From positions 558,001 to 622,000 of the forward strand of contig CBDCMR010000003.1 of NCBI GenBank assembly GCA_965219035.1: a stretch of DNA of 64,000 nucleotides, given 5' to 3'. The notes beneath the pieces are model-generated. The model did no database searches and was not told the DNA's origin. It saw nothing but the letters and a program-made list of their open reading frames with translations. This document shows, piece after piece, positions 1 through 9,282 of the stretch (its first letter is position 1; every line of letters begins with the position of its first letter). The DNA is from CBDCKN01 sp965219035. GTDB taxonomy: Bacteria > Gemmatimonadota > Gemmatimonadetes > Longimicrobiales > Gaopeijiaceae. The position numbers and the translations under genes were made by a program.

Positions 1-594
1 CGCCGGATCCAGCGGGTCGAGGCGTACAACCTGAGCGGGGAGCTCCGCGAGCTGCCCGAGGCGCCGGCCGGAGTGCCCGATGCCTTCGATGAGCACGTGA
101 AGCTTATGTTCGACCTTCAGGTGCTGGCCTTCCAGTCGGACATGACACGGGTCTTCTCATTCAAGATGGGGCGCGATGCCTCGAGCCGGGTCTACCCGGA
201 GAGCGGCACGGAAAAGCCGTTCCATCCTGCGTCCCACCACGGCGGGGACGAGAGCGCCATCGAGGAGTTCACCATCATCAACCGGTACCACGTCAGCTTG
301 ATCCCGTACTTCCTGGAGAAGCTGCAGAGCACCATGGAGGGCGACCAGAGCCTGCTCGACAAGACCATGGTCATCTACGGGTCCCCCATGGGCGACCCCA
401 ACGTCCACAACCACAAGCGCTGTCCGCTCTTCGTGGTGGGTGGAGCCAACGGCCGGATCGAGGGCAACATGCATCTGAGAGCCGCTTCGGGGACGCCCAT
501 GGCGAACGTGATGCTTACGCTGATGCACAAGCTGGGCCTCGACGACATCGAGAGCTTCGGGGACAGCACGGACGACTTCTCGCTGACGGTCTGA
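1..594 (+). CDS. DUF1552 family protein, C-terminal part (copy 1, cut by window edge)
   Basis: The first 197 codons visible are the C-terminal half of a DUF1552 protein. The reading frame is open from base 1, so the start lies outside the window. It aligns along its whole length with the complete DUF1552 protein at 5133-6524, sharing blocks such as QSDMTRVFS.KMGRD, PFHPASHHGG and YGSPMGDPNVHNHKRCP. DUF1552 proteins are exported, often by Tat, and normally sit next to DUF1592-type cytochromes. Their biochemical role is unknown; an alkaline-phosphatase/sulfatase-like fold has been suggested for related families, which I treat as inference. The stop codon TGA overlaps the start of the ankyrin gene at 594 (TGATG), so the two are translationally coupled. 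Confidence 0.9.
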   Translation, partial: RRIQRVEAYNLSGELRELPEAPAGVPDAFDEHVKLMFDLQVLAFQSDMTRVFSFKMGRDASSRVYPESGTEKPFHPASHHGGDESAIEEFTIINRYHVSLIPYFLEKLQSTMEGDQSLLDKTMVIYGSPMGDPNVHNHKRCPLFVVGGANGRIEGNMHLRAASGTPMANVMLTLMHKLGLDDIESFGDSTDDFSLTV

Positions 595-2375
595 TGAGAT
601 ATACCCTTCGAGTGAACGTCGTGGGCGCGCTCTGCCTGACAACGCTGATCTGGATGAGCGTCTCCGACTCCCCCGTGGCCGATGCGGCCATGAGAGGCGA
701 CCTGGAGGCGGTGCGCACGCTGCTTCGACGAGGTGCCGACGTGAACGCGGCCCAGGGAGACGGCATGACGGCTCTGCACTGGGCGGCTGAGACCGGCCAG
801 CTCGAGTTGGCCGAGATGCTGATCTACGGCGGCGCCAACCTCGGTGCGGTGACGCGGATCGGTGACTACGCCCCACTCCACCTGGCGAGCAAAGCAGGGC
901 ACCCATCCGTGGTGGAAGCTCTGCTCTCAGCCGGTGCGGATCCCGATGCCCGAACCAGTACGGGGGAAGCCACGGCACTCCACTTCGCCGGGGCGGCGGG
1001 GAGCGCCGGGGCGGTTGTGGCCCTCTTGGAGCACGGCGCGGACGTGAACGCCAGGGAGTCCCAGTGGGGCCAGACACCTCTCATGTTCGGAGCGGCGTCC
1101 AACCGGGTGGAGGCGATTCACGCGCTCATCGAGGGCGGTGCGGACCCGGCCATTGCGGCGAAGGTAGTGGACATCAAGGTTCGTGAAGAGGAGGATCGGG
1201 TCGATCGCAGCCGCCGGAACCGGAGGTTGGCGGCAGTCAGGGACGCGCAGGATCCACGGGGCCGGGACGACCAAGGGCCACCCCCCGAGCGTGGTGCGGC
1301 GCCGGGATACCCGCCCCAGGCGGGCGAACAGCCGCATGGCGGACGCCAACTGCCCCAGGAGGTGGAGCTGCGGGGGACGACGGAGATCGATCCCCTCTCT
1401 TACGCGGGTCTGGTCGGCAGCCACGGCGGCCTCACGGCCCTCCTCCTGGCGGCTCGGGAGGGTCACAAGGAAGCGCCGCTGGCTCTGGTCGAGGCAGGTG
1501 CGGACATCAACCGGGTGAGCGCGGCGGACCACTCGAGCCCCATGCTCATCGCCGCCATCAACGGTCACTTCGATCTGGTGATGCTCCTGTTGGAGCGGGG
1601 GGCGGACCCCAGCCTGGCCAGTGACGCCGGGGCGACCCCCCTCTACGCCGTGCTGAACATGCACTGGGCGCCCAAGTCGCGGCATCCGCAGACGACGGAC
1701 TACATGCAGCAGCAGGCGACCTATCTGGAGGTGATGAAGACCCTTCTCGATGCGGGAGTGGACCCCAAGGTGCGGCTCGAGAAGCCGCTGTGGTACACGA
1801 CCTACAACAACGATCTGTTGAGGGTGACCCGGGCCGGGGCGACGCCGTTCTGGCGGGCCGCCTTCGCCCTGGACGTCGAGGCGATGCGCCTGCTGGTGGC
1901 GTACGGCGCCGACCCGAACGTCCCGACCACGAAGATACCCGAGCGTGGTCGTCGGAGCGGGGGTGAGGACCTCTCCGGGCTGCCACCGGTTCCGATGGGT
2001 GGGCCGGGAGCGTGGCCGATCCATGCGGCCTCGGGTGTGGGGTATGGCGAGGGGTTTGCCGGCAACTCCCACCGTCACGTTTTGGATGGCTGGCTGCCCG
2101 CGGTGCAATACCTCGTGGAGGAGCACGGGGCCGACGTGAACGCCAGGGACCACAACGGCTACAACGCCGTCCATCACGCCGCCGCCAGGGGTGACAACGA
2201 GCTGATCCGCTACCTGGTGGAGCAAGGCGCCGACGTCATGGCTGTGAGCCGTCGGGGGCAGACGACCGTCGACATGGCAAACGGTCCGGTGCAGCGCATC
2301 CAGCCGTTCCCCGAGACGGTGAAGCTGCTGGAGAGCCTTGGCGCCAAGAACAACCACAACTGCGTATCATGCTGA
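594..2375 (+). CDS. Secreted ankyrin-repeat protein (copy 1)
   Basis: This 593-residue protein begins with a hydrophobic export signal (about residues 1-30). About ten ankyrin repeats follow, for example MTALHWAAETGQLELAEMLI, PLHLASKAGHPSVVEALLSAGADP and AVHHAAARGDNELIRYLVEQ. A low-complexity charged spacer (about 195-260) separates the first four repeats from the rest. The C-terminus is KNNHNCVSC, a terminal CxxC that is also present in the paralogue at 6524-8374. Ankyrin repeats bind proteins, and the location between DUF1552 genes suggests a periplasmic scaffold for that system (inference). The ATG overlaps the preceding stop by one base, which indicates coupling. Function beyond protein binding is unknown. 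Confidence 0.9.
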   Translation: MRYTLRVNVVGALCLTTLIWMSVSDSPVADAAMRGDLEAVRTLLRRGADVNAAQGDGMTALHWAAETGQLELAEMLIYGGANLGAVTRIGDYAPLHLASKAGHPSVVEALLSAGADPDARTSTGEATALHFAGAAGSAGAVVALLEHGADVNARESQWGQTPLMFGAASNRVEAIHALIEGGADPAIAAKVVDIKVREEEDRVDRSRRNRRLAAVRDAQDPRGRDDQGPPPERGAAPGYPPQAGEQPHGGRQLPQEVELRGTTEIDPLSYAGLVGSHGGLTALLLAAREGHKEAPLALVEAGADINRVSAADHSSPMLIAAINGHFDLVMLLLERGADPSLASDAGATPLYAVLNMHWAPKSRHPQTTDYMQQQATYLEVMKTLLDAGVDPKVRLEKPLWYTTYNNDLLRVTRAGATPFWRAAFALDVEAMRLLVAYGADPNVPTTKIPERGRRSGGEDLSGLPPVPMGGPGAWPIHAASGVGYGEGFAGNSHRHVLDGWLPAVQYLVEEHGADVNARDHNGYNAVHHAAARGDNELIRYLVEQGADVMAVSRRGQTTVDMANGPVQRIQPFPETVKLLESLGAKNNHNCVSC

Positions 2376-2478
2376 GGCTTTCGAAGTCCGACGGGAGAGT
2401 AGGAGGCTCGCCGGCGCCGGCCGAGAGGGCCTATGGTAGAGGGCCTATGTTGACGGTGCACCGCTCACAGAGGGGCCG

Positions 2479-5082
2479 ATGAACACGCTCCGCGCGTCGG
2501 CGGCGCGAATCCTGCTCATCCTCGTGAGCCTAGCGGCTCTCCCGAGGGCCGCGTGGTCGCAGACGGTGCAGGCGGCTTCGCCCTTGGCGGCCACATTTGA
2601 GGCCACTGTGGCTCACGGCGGCGACGCGTCGTCGTCCGCCTCCATGACCGCGGTCCTCCAGCGATATCTGACGGCCTACGCCGATCCGTCGGTCCGTGGA
2701 CCCGGGCCCAGACTCGCAGAGGGCGTGACCGCGTCCGCCTCGTGGGGCGGTCCCGTGCCCGGCATACCTGCCGACTCGCTCACGGCGGTGATCAAGCAAT
2801 ACTGCGTAGTCTGCCATAACGACGTGATGCTCACCGGGAACCTCACGCTGTCGGAATTCGATGTGGCGCGGGCCCCCGAGATGGCCGAGACGGCCGAGAA
2901 GATGATCGTGAAGCTCCGGGCGGGCATGATGCCGCTCCCCGGTGCGCCACGACCGAGCCCCGACACGCTCCTGGCGCTGGTCGAGACCCTGGAGACCCTC
3001 ATCGACGAGGCCGCCGCCCGGGACCCCAATCCGGGCAGCCGGCCCTTCCAACGGCTCAACCGGGCCGAGTACGCCCGCTCGATCCAGGACCTTCTGGACC
3101 TCGACATCGACGCCGGCGACTACTTTCCGCTCGACACAAAGAGCGCGAACTTCGACAACATCGCCGATGTCCAGATGCTGTCGGCGACGTTGATGGACGC
3201 CTACCTCGGGGCGGCGAGCGACATCACCCGGCTGGCCATCGGCGACCCCGACGCCATCCCGACCTCCACGACCTACACGAACCCGGGCTATGCTACCCAG
3301 TGGGATCGGGTGGAGGGCGCCCCCCGCGGGACGCGGGGCGGCATCTCGGTGACCCACAACTTCCCGGCCGACGGTGAGTACGTCTTCAAGATGGCGTACG
3401 AGCACACGACCACCGGGGGATTCTACGGCCGGGTGGCGAGGGACGAGCAGGTCGAGGTGTCCATCAACGGTGAGCGGATGGCGCTGTTCGAGGTCGATCG
3501 CTGGATGAGCGTGTCGGACCCCAACGGCGTGATCATGGAGACGGAGCCCATCTTCGTGCGGGCCGGACCGCAGCGGGTCTCCGCCGCTTTCATCCGACAG
3601 TCCGAGGGCCCCGTCGACGACCTCATGTCGCCCCACGAGTGGTCGTTGGCGGATCGGCAGATCGGGGTCAGCGGCTACGGGATCACCGCCCTCGCGCACC
3701 TGAAGGACCTGGTGGTGAAGGGTCCCCACAACCCCACGGGCGTCTCAGAGACGCCAAGTAGGAGGAGGATCTTCACCTGTCGCCCGACTTCACCCGAGGA
3801 GGAGCCGGCGTGCGAGGAGGAGATCATCTCCAGGTTGGGAGCCCAGGCGTATCGGCGGCCCCTGACCGAACGCGACCTTACCCCTCTGAGGTCCTTCTAC
3901 CAGGCCGGCGCTGAGGACGGCGGTTTCGAGGCGGGGATCTGGATGGCCCTCCAGGCGATCCTTGCGAGTCCCGACTTCGTGTTCCGATTCGAGGAGCCTC
4001 CGGAGGACTTCGAGCCCGGCGAGAGCTACCGCATAGGCGACGTGGACCTGGCGTCGCGCCTGTCGTTCTTCCTGTGGGGCGCGCCGCCGGACGAGGAGCT
4101 GGTGGCCGCCGCCCGTCGCGGTGAGCTCTCCGATGAGGGAAGCCTCGAAGAGCAGGTGAACCGCATGCTGGCCGATCCCCGCTCTGAGGCTCTGGGCACC
4201 AGGTTTGCCGCGCAGTGGCTTCGGCTGCAGGACCTGAACAAGGTTCATCCGGATCGGCTGATGTATCCCGACTTCCATCAGCAGCTCGCGGACGCAATGC
4301 GGCGGGAGACGGAGCTCCTCTTCTACAGCCTCGTCCGAGAAGATCGGAGCATCTTCGACCTCTTCAGCGCCGACTACACGTACGTGAACGAGCGCCTGGC
4401 CAGGCACTACGGCATTCCTGCCGTCACCGGGACCCACTTCCGCAGGGTGGAGCTGGCCGACGATCGGCGGAGGGGCTTGCTGGGTCACGGGAGCGTTCTC
4501 ACGCTCACCTCCCACGCCAGCCGGACCTCGCCGGTGCTCCGCGGCAAGTGGGTCATGGAGGTCCTCCTTGGCACCCCGCCCCCCCCGCCCCCGCCGGGCG
4601 TGCCCGATCTGGAGCAGACCAAGGGGTCCGAGGGCGGCCGGATGCTCACGACGAGAGAGCGGATGGAGATGCACCGCTCGAATCCGGTGTGCAGCTCCTG
4701 CCACAAGTTCATGGACCCCATCGGTCTGGCCCTGGACAACTTCGACGTGACCGGCAAGTGGCGCATCAGAGAAAACGGGATGCCGCTGGACACACGGGGT
4801 GAGCTGTACGACGGCACCCCCGTGACGAGTCCCAGGGACCTGCGGCAGGCCCTGCTTCGGCGTCCCATCCCGCTGGTCAGGACGTTCACGGAGAACCTCA
4901 TGGCCTATGCCCTCGGCCGTCGGATCGAGTACTACGACAAGCCGACCGTCCGGGCCATCGCCAGGGACGCCGAGGACAACGACTACCGGATGTCGTCGTT
5001 CATTCTGGGAGTGGTGAAGAGCCGGGCATTCCAGATGAGCCGGGCGGAGAGCGTGGTGGAAGAGGGGGCCGGCGGATCGTGA
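2479..5082 (+). CDS. DUF1592/DUF1588/DUF1585 c-type cytochrome-like protein
   Basis: An 867-residue exported protein with a signal peptide (residues 1-28, ending near AWSQ). A c-type haem site, CVVCH, lies near residue 110. The five-domain order typical of planctomycete cytochrome-associated proteins follows: DUF1587 (RLNRAEYARSIQDLL, about 195), DUF1595 (RPLTERDLTPL, about 460), DUF1592 (DLASRLSFFLWG, about 525), DUF1588 (SRTSPVLRGKWVMEVLLGTP, about 680) and DUF1585 (about 780 to the end). A second Cys pair, CSSCHKFMDPIGLALDNFD, opens the last part and could hold another haem. Its stop overlaps a possible GTG start of the downstream DUF1552 gene (GTGA). The substrate is unknown; a periplasmic redox role is inferred from the haem motif. 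The roughly 100 bases before it hold no gene. Confidence 0.93.
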   Translation: MNTLRASAARILLILVSLAALPRAAWSQTVQAASPLAATFEATVAHGGDASSSASMTAVLQRYLTAYADPSVRGPGPRLAEGVTASASWGGPVPGIPADSLTAVIKQYCVVCHNDVMLTGNLTLSEFDVARAPEMAETAEKMIVKLRAGMMPLPGAPRPSPDTLLALVETLETLIDEAAARDPNPGSRPFQRLNRAEYARSIQDLLDLDIDAGDYFPLDTKSANFDNIADVQMLSATLMDAYLGAASDITRLAIGDPDAIPTSTTYTNPGYATQWDRVEGAPRGTRGGISVTHNFPADGEYVFKMAYEHTTTGGFYGRVARDEQVEVSINGERMALFEVDRWMSVSDPNGVIMETEPIFVRAGPQRVSAAFIRQSEGPVDDLMSPHEWSLADRQIGVSGYGITALAHLKDLVVKGPHNPTGVSETPSRRRIFTCRPTSPEEEPACEEEIISRLGAQAYRRPLTERDLTPLRSFYQAGAEDGGFEAGIWMALQAILASPDFVFRFEEPPEDFEPGESYRIGDVDLASRLSFFLWGAPPDEELVAAARRGELSDEGSLEEQVNRMLADPRSEALGTRFAAQWLRLQDLNKVHPDRLMYPDFHQQLADAMRRETELLFYSLVREDRSIFDLFSADYTYVNERLARHYGIPAVTGTHFRRVELADDRRRGLLGHGSVLTLTSHASRTSPVLRGKWVMEVLLGTPPPPPPPGVPDLEQTKGSEGGRMLTTRERMEMHRSNPVCSSCHKFMDPIGLALDNFDVTGKWRIRENGMPLDTRGELYDGTPVTSPRDLRQALLRRPIPLVRTFTENLMAYALGRRIEYYDKPTVRAIARDAEDNDYRMSSFILGVVKSRAFQMSRAESVVEEGAGGS

Positions 5083-5132
5083 GCGCCCAGATGGATCATG
5101 AGTCGCAAGACATCGCATCGAGGAGGCAGTCG

Positions 5133-6524
5133 ATGGAGTTCATCACAGGCAAGCACATATCGCGGCGCGAGGTCCTGAGGGGCTTGGGCGCGACGGTGGC
5201 GTTGCCCTTCCTCGATGCCATGGTCCCGGCCGGGAGGCTCTGGGCCACAAGCGCGTCCGCTGCCGGTGACCCCACGCGCCTCGTGGCCATCGAAATGGTG
5301 CATGGCGCGGCTGGCGCCAGCGAGTACGGCGCTTCCAAGAACCTGTGGTCGCCGGCGGCGGTGGGTCGGGACTTCGACCTGAGCCCCACGAGCCTGAGCT
5401 CCCTGGAGCCCTTCAGGAACCATCTGACCATCGTCAGCAACACGGACGTCAGGGGGGCCGAGGCCACCAAGGCAGCGGAGATCGGAGGCGACCACTTCCG
5501 CTCCAGTGCGACTTTTCTGACGCAGGCCCATCCCAGGCAGACGGAAGGCTCGGACGTCTTCGTGGGAACGTCGCTGGATCAGCTCTACGCAAAGAGGTTC
5601 GGCCAGGACACGCCCATCCCGTCGATGCAGCTCTGTATCGAGAACATCAACCAGTCCGGGGGATGCGCGTACGGCTACACGTGCGTGTACACCGACTCCA
5701 TCAGCTGGGCGTCGCCCACGGAGCCCCTCCCGGTGATCCGCGATCCCCGGGTCGCCTTCGACCAGCTCTTCGGGGCCGGGGGCACCGCCAAGGAGCGGGC
5801 GGCCCGGCGGCAGGTCAACCGGAGTATCCTCGATTGGATCACCGGTAGGGTCGCACAGCTGCAGAGGGAGCTGGGACCGGCCGACCGCCAGCGGCTGGAT
5901 CGGTATCTGCAGGACATCCGGGAGATCGAGCGGCGGATCGAGATGGTCGAGGCCTACAACACCAGCGGCGAGCTGCGGGAGCTTCCAGAGGCGCCGGCCG
6001 GCGTGCCCGACTCCTTCGAGGAGCACGTCAAGCTCATGTTCGACCTCCAAGTCCTGGCCTTCCAATCGGACATGACCCGCGTCTTCTCACTAAAGATGGG
6101 TAGGGACTCCTCGGCTCGCGTCTACCCCGAGAGTGGATCCGACAAGCCCTTCCACCCGGCCTCCCACCACGGCGGGAACGAGGCGGCCATCGAGGAGTTC
6201 GCCCTCATCAACCGATACCACGTCGGCATGCTTCCGTACTTTCTGCAGAAGCTGCAGGACACCATGGAGGGCGACGCCTCACTCCTGGACAAGACCGTGC
6301 TCATCTACGGGTCTCCCATGGGCGACCCCAACGTCCACAACCACAAGCGCTGCCCGCTCGTCGTGGTGGGTGGAGCCAACGGCGGGCTGGCGGGCAACAC
6401 GCATCTGAAGGCCGAGGCCGGGACGCCTATGGCCAACGTGATGCTGAGCTTGTTGCACAAGCTGGGGCTCGACGACATGGAGAGCTTCGGCGACAGCACC
6501 GGCGACTTCTCACTGACGGTCTGA
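5133..6524 (+). CDS. DUF1552 family protein (copy 2, complete)
   Basis: A 463-residue DUF1552 protein. I chose the ATG at 5133 because AGGAGG lies six bases upstream and because it places a twin-arginine signal (SRREVLRGLG) close to the N-terminus. An in-frame GTG at 5079 overlaps the upstream stop and would add 18 residues. The C-terminal 197 residues match the fragment at the left edge closely, so the gene is a duplicate. It contains a CAYGYTC pair near the middle and the conserved HPASHHGG and PNVHNHKRCP blocks, which could bind metal (inference). It lies between the DUF1592 gene and the second ankyrin gene and is coupled to the latter by a TGATG overlap. Family function is unproven. Confidence 0.92.
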   Translation: MEFITGKHISRREVLRGLGATVALPFLDAMVPAGRLWATSASAAGDPTRLVAIEMVHGAAGASEYGASKNLWSPAAVGRDFDLSPTSLSSLEPFRNHLTIVSNTDVRGAEATKAAEIGGDHFRSSATFLTQAHPRQTEGSDVFVGTSLDQLYAKRFGQDTPIPSMQLCIENINQSGGCAYGYTCVYTDSISWASPTEPLPVIRDPRVAFDQLFGAGGTAKERAARRQVNRSILDWITGRVAQLQRELGPADRQRLDRYLQDIREIERRIEMVEAYNTSGELRELPEAPAGVPDSFEEHVKLMFDLQVLAFQSDMTRVFSLKMGRDSSARVYPESGSDKPFHPASHHGGNEAAIEEFALINRYHVGMLPYFLQKLQDTMEGDASLLDKTVLIYGSPMGDPNVHNHKRCPLVVVGGANGGLAGNTHLKAEAGTPMANVMLSLLHKLGLDDMESFGDSTGDFSLTV

Positions 6525-8374
6525 TGAGCGACACGCTGCGCGTAAAGGCACTTGGGGCCGTCGGTCTGACGACGCTCATGTTGGCGGCAGTCCCCGCCTC
6601 TCCGCCGGTAATAGCCGACTCTCGAGTTGCCGCCCTGGACTACCGGGGCGAGGACTCCACGGTAGCGGACTCCCCGGTGGCGGACGCCGCGGAACGGGGC
6701 GACGTCGGGGCCGTGCGCGCGTTGCTCAAGCAGGGAGCCGATGTGAACACCGCCCAGGGCGACGGCATGACGGCCTTGCACTGGGCTACCGAGGGCGGCG
6801 GCGTCGAGATGGCGGAGATGCTTATCTACGCCGGAGCCGATCTCGAAGCCGTGACGCGGGTCGGCCACTACACGCCTCTCCACCTGGCGAGCCGAACCGG
6901 GATGGCGCCAGTGGTGGAGACGCTCCTGAAGGCGGGAGCGAATCCGGGGGTCACGACCACCACCGGAGGGGCAACGGCGCTCCACTTGGCCGCCGCGTCG
7001 GGGGGCGCGGACGCTGTCTCGCTTCTTCTGGAAGGCGGAGCGGACGTGAACGCACTGGATTCCGCCCTCGGACAGACTCCCCTCATGTTCGCTGCCGTGA
7101 ACAACCGGGTGGAGGCGATCCATGCGCTCCTGGATCGGGGGGCCGACGTGGCCATCACCACGGTGGTGGAAGACATGGCCGTGAGGCTGCAGGCCGATCG
7201 GGCCGCCGGCCAGCGGCGGAACCAGGTGCTCGAGGCGTTCCGGACCGCCCAGGAGCCGGATCAGCAGACGGGCGGACCGACGCCCAGCCAGGTGCAGGCG
7301 GCGGTCCGTGCCGCCCTCCAGGAGCAACACACTCCGGTCGCTGAGCCGGAAGAGGAGACGGTGGATCTGGAGGAGGCCCAGCCCCAACCCCTCACCTATG
7401 CGGATCTCGTGGGTGGCCGCGGTGGCCTCACGGCGCTCCTGTACACTGCGCGTGAAGGCCACCTGGAGGCGGCTCTGGCCCTCATCGACGCCGGCGCCGA
7501 CATCGATCAGGTGAGCTTGGGGGACCATACGAGTCCCTTGCTCATCGCCATGATCAATGGCCACTTCGACCTGGCCATGACCCTGGTCGAGCGTGGGGCG
7601 GATCCGTCACTGGCGAGTGACGCTGGGGCGACGCCCCTCTACGCCGCGCTGAACGCGCAATGGGCGCCCAAGGCCCGGTATCCACAACAACAGGCGTACC
7701 GGCAGCAAAAGCTCACGTACCTGGAGGTTGTGAAGGCGCTCCTCGAGGCCGGGGTGGATCCGAACGTCCGGTTGACGAAGCACCTGTGGTACATGTCATA
7801 CACCTTCGATCTCCTGGGCGTGGACACGAAGGGCGCGACACCCTTCTGGCGAGCCGCCTACGCCTTGGACGTGGAGGCCATGAAGCTGCTGGTGGCCCAC
7901 GGCGCCGATCCCAGCATGACTACCCTGAAGGTGCCCAGCCAGCGGCGCAGGGGTGGCGAGCGCGAGGATCGGTCCGGACTGCCACCGGTCCCCGTGGGAG
8001 GGCCAGCCGTGCACCCCATCCATGCGGCCTCGGGTGTCGGGTACGGTGAAGGCTTCGCGGGCAACTCGCATCGCCACGTGCCGGACGGCTGGATGCCGGC
8101 GATGAGGTACCTGGTAGAGGTGCACGGCGCTGACGTCAACGCCCGGGACCACAACGGCTATTCACCGCTCCACGACGCCGCGGCCAGGGGAGACGTGGAG
8201 ATGATCCGGTACTTGGTCGAGCACGGCGCCGATGTGACGGTGGTGAGCCGGCGAGGCCAGACCACCGCTGACATGGCCAACGGACCGGTCCAGCGTGTGC
8301 AGCCGTTCCCCGAGGCGTTGGAGTTACTGGAGAGCTTGGGCTCGAAGAACAACCACAATTGCCTATCCTGCTGA
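6524..8374 (+). CDS. Secreted ankyrin-repeat protein (copy 2)
   Basis: A 616-residue paralogue of the protein at 594-2375, with the same order of repeats and the same terminal motif, here KNNHNCLSC. The N-terminus is hydrophobic and export-like and is followed by a short insertion (about 25 residues) that copy 1 lacks. The linker at about 215-285 is the most divergent part, whereas the repeats and the region SGLPPVP.GGP...PIHAASGVGYGEGFAGNSHRH are nearly the same in both copies. The ATG overlaps the DUF1552 stop. The pair most likely arose by tandem duplication of a DUF1552-ankyrin unit. It probably acts as an envelope scaffold; partners are unknown. Confidence 0.9.
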   Translation: MSDTLRVKALGAVGLTTLMLAAVPASPPVIADSRVAALDYRGEDSTVADSPVADAAERGDVGAVRALLKQGADVNTAQGDGMTALHWATEGGGVEMAEMLIYAGADLEAVTRVGHYTPLHLASRTGMAPVVETLLKAGANPGVTTTTGGATALHLAAASGGADAVSLLLEGGADVNALDSALGQTPLMFAAVNNRVEAIHALLDRGADVAITTVVEDMAVRLQADRAAGQRRNQVLEAFRTAQEPDQQTGGPTPSQVQAAVRAALQEQHTPVAEPEEETVDLEEAQPQPLTYADLVGGRGGLTALLYTAREGHLEAALALIDAGADIDQVSLGDHTSPLLIAMINGHFDLAMTLVERGADPSLASDAGATPLYAALNAQWAPKARYPQQQAYRQQKLTYLEVVKALLEAGVDPNVRLTKHLWYMSYTFDLLGVDTKGATPFWRAAYALDVEAMKLLVAHGADPSMTTLKVPSQRRRGGEREDRSGLPPVPVGGPAVHPIHAASGVGYGEGFAGNSHRHVPDGWMPAMRYLVEVHGADVNARDHNGYSPLHDAAARGDVEMIRYLVEHGADVTVVSRRGQTTADMANGPVQRVQPFPEALELLESLGSKNNHNCLSC

Positions 8375-8414
8375 GGAGGTCTTAATCTTGGACCCTCGAG
8401 AACGAGGAGGGTCG

Positions 8415-9263
8415 ATGCGAAGACAGCGACACACCGTGATGGGCGTGGCGCTCGGGCTCGGCCTTTCGAGCGGCGTATCGTTGGGGGCGGTGCAGCTTCC
8501 GCTGGCACCCGTGAGCGGAGCCGGTGAGACGGTGACTCCCGTTTTCGAAGGCTGGTACGAGAATCCCAACGGGACCCTCAGCCTCTCCTTCGGCTACTTC
8601 AATCGAAACGGGGAGGAGATCCTCGAGATCCCCATCGGGCCCGACAACTTCATCGCACCCGGAGATCCCGATCAGGGCCAGCCCACGCACTTCCAACCGC
8701 GCCGGCATTGGGGCGTCTTCGTTGCGAAGGTGCCGGCGGACTATGCAGGCGAGCAGGTGGTCTGGACGCTCAAGATCCGGGGCGAGACCTTCTCAATACC
8801 GGCCAATCTGAAGGCCGAGTGGAAGATTGATGCGCTGGAGGGTGAGGTGGGGTCCGGCAACACACCGCCCGCGCTCCGGTTCGATGTCGGAGGTCCGGAG
8901 GGCAGTGGTCCGGGGGGCGTCACCGGAGCGCCCCTGAAGGCGTCCGTGGGGCACCCGTTGAAGCTGACTGTGTTTGCGAGAGACGACGGTGAGGCCTCGG
9001 GAAGCGTCCGAAGTCCCGGCGAAAAGGCTGAACCGGTAACGCTGACGTGGTTCAAGCATCGGGGCCCCGGGGACGTGACGTTCGGCGAGTCCGAGATCGA
9101 GGTCAAGGCGGCGGGCGGCGAAGGCGTGACGACGGCGATGTTCAGTGAGCCCGGTGATTATATTCTACGTGTGCGCGCCAATGACGCCTCCGGCGTCTCC
9201 GGTGCGGGACACGCGCAGTGCTGTTGGACGAACGGTTTCGTGAAGGTGACCGTCACCCACTGA
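8415..9263 (+). CDS. Secreted protein of unknown function
   Basis: A 282-residue protein. The ATG at 8415 is preceded by GAGGAGG at 8404-8410 and opens a signal peptide (RRQRHTVMGVALGLGLSSG). Longer in-frame extensions upstream run through the end of the ankyrin gene and were rejected. The mature part has a beta-rich look: a first module with FEGWYENPNGTLSLSFGYFN and a C-terminal module resembling a PKD/Ig-like fold (SEPGDYILRVRANDASG). A Cys pair, QCCW, lies near the end. I do not recognise a named family with confidence. It lies 40 bases after the ankyrin gene and 19 before the cytochrome gene, so it is probably in the same operon. Confidence 0.8.
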   Translation: MRRQRHTVMGVALGLGLSSGVSLGAVQLPLAPVSGAGETVTPVFEGWYENPNGTLSLSFGYFNRNGEEILEIPIGPDNFIAPGDPDQGQPTHFQPRRHWGVFVAKVPADYAGEQVVWTLKIRGETFSIPANLKAEWKIDALEGEVGSGNTPPALRFDVGGPEGSGPGGVTGAPLKASVGHPLKLTVFARDDGEASGSVRSPGEKAEPVTLTWFKHRGPGDVTFGESEIEVKAAGGEGVTTAMFSEPGDYILRVRANDASGVSGAGHAQCCWTNGFVKVTVTH

Positions 9264-9282
9264 GAATGAGGAGGAGGGCCTC

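Noticed and set aside
927..2357. Long antisense reading frame (476 codons) opposite the ankyrin gene
   Set aside because: Composition is His/Arg/Gly-rich without motifs; it mirrors the high-GC third-codon pattern of the real gene.
3790..5118. Long antisense reading frame opposite the DUF1592 gene
   Set aside because: No recognisable motifs and full overlap with a gene carrying clear domain blocks.
8295..8414. N-terminal extension of the secreted protein at 8415
   Set aside because: It runs through the end of the ankyrin gene, lacks a ribosome site and would bury the signal peptide.
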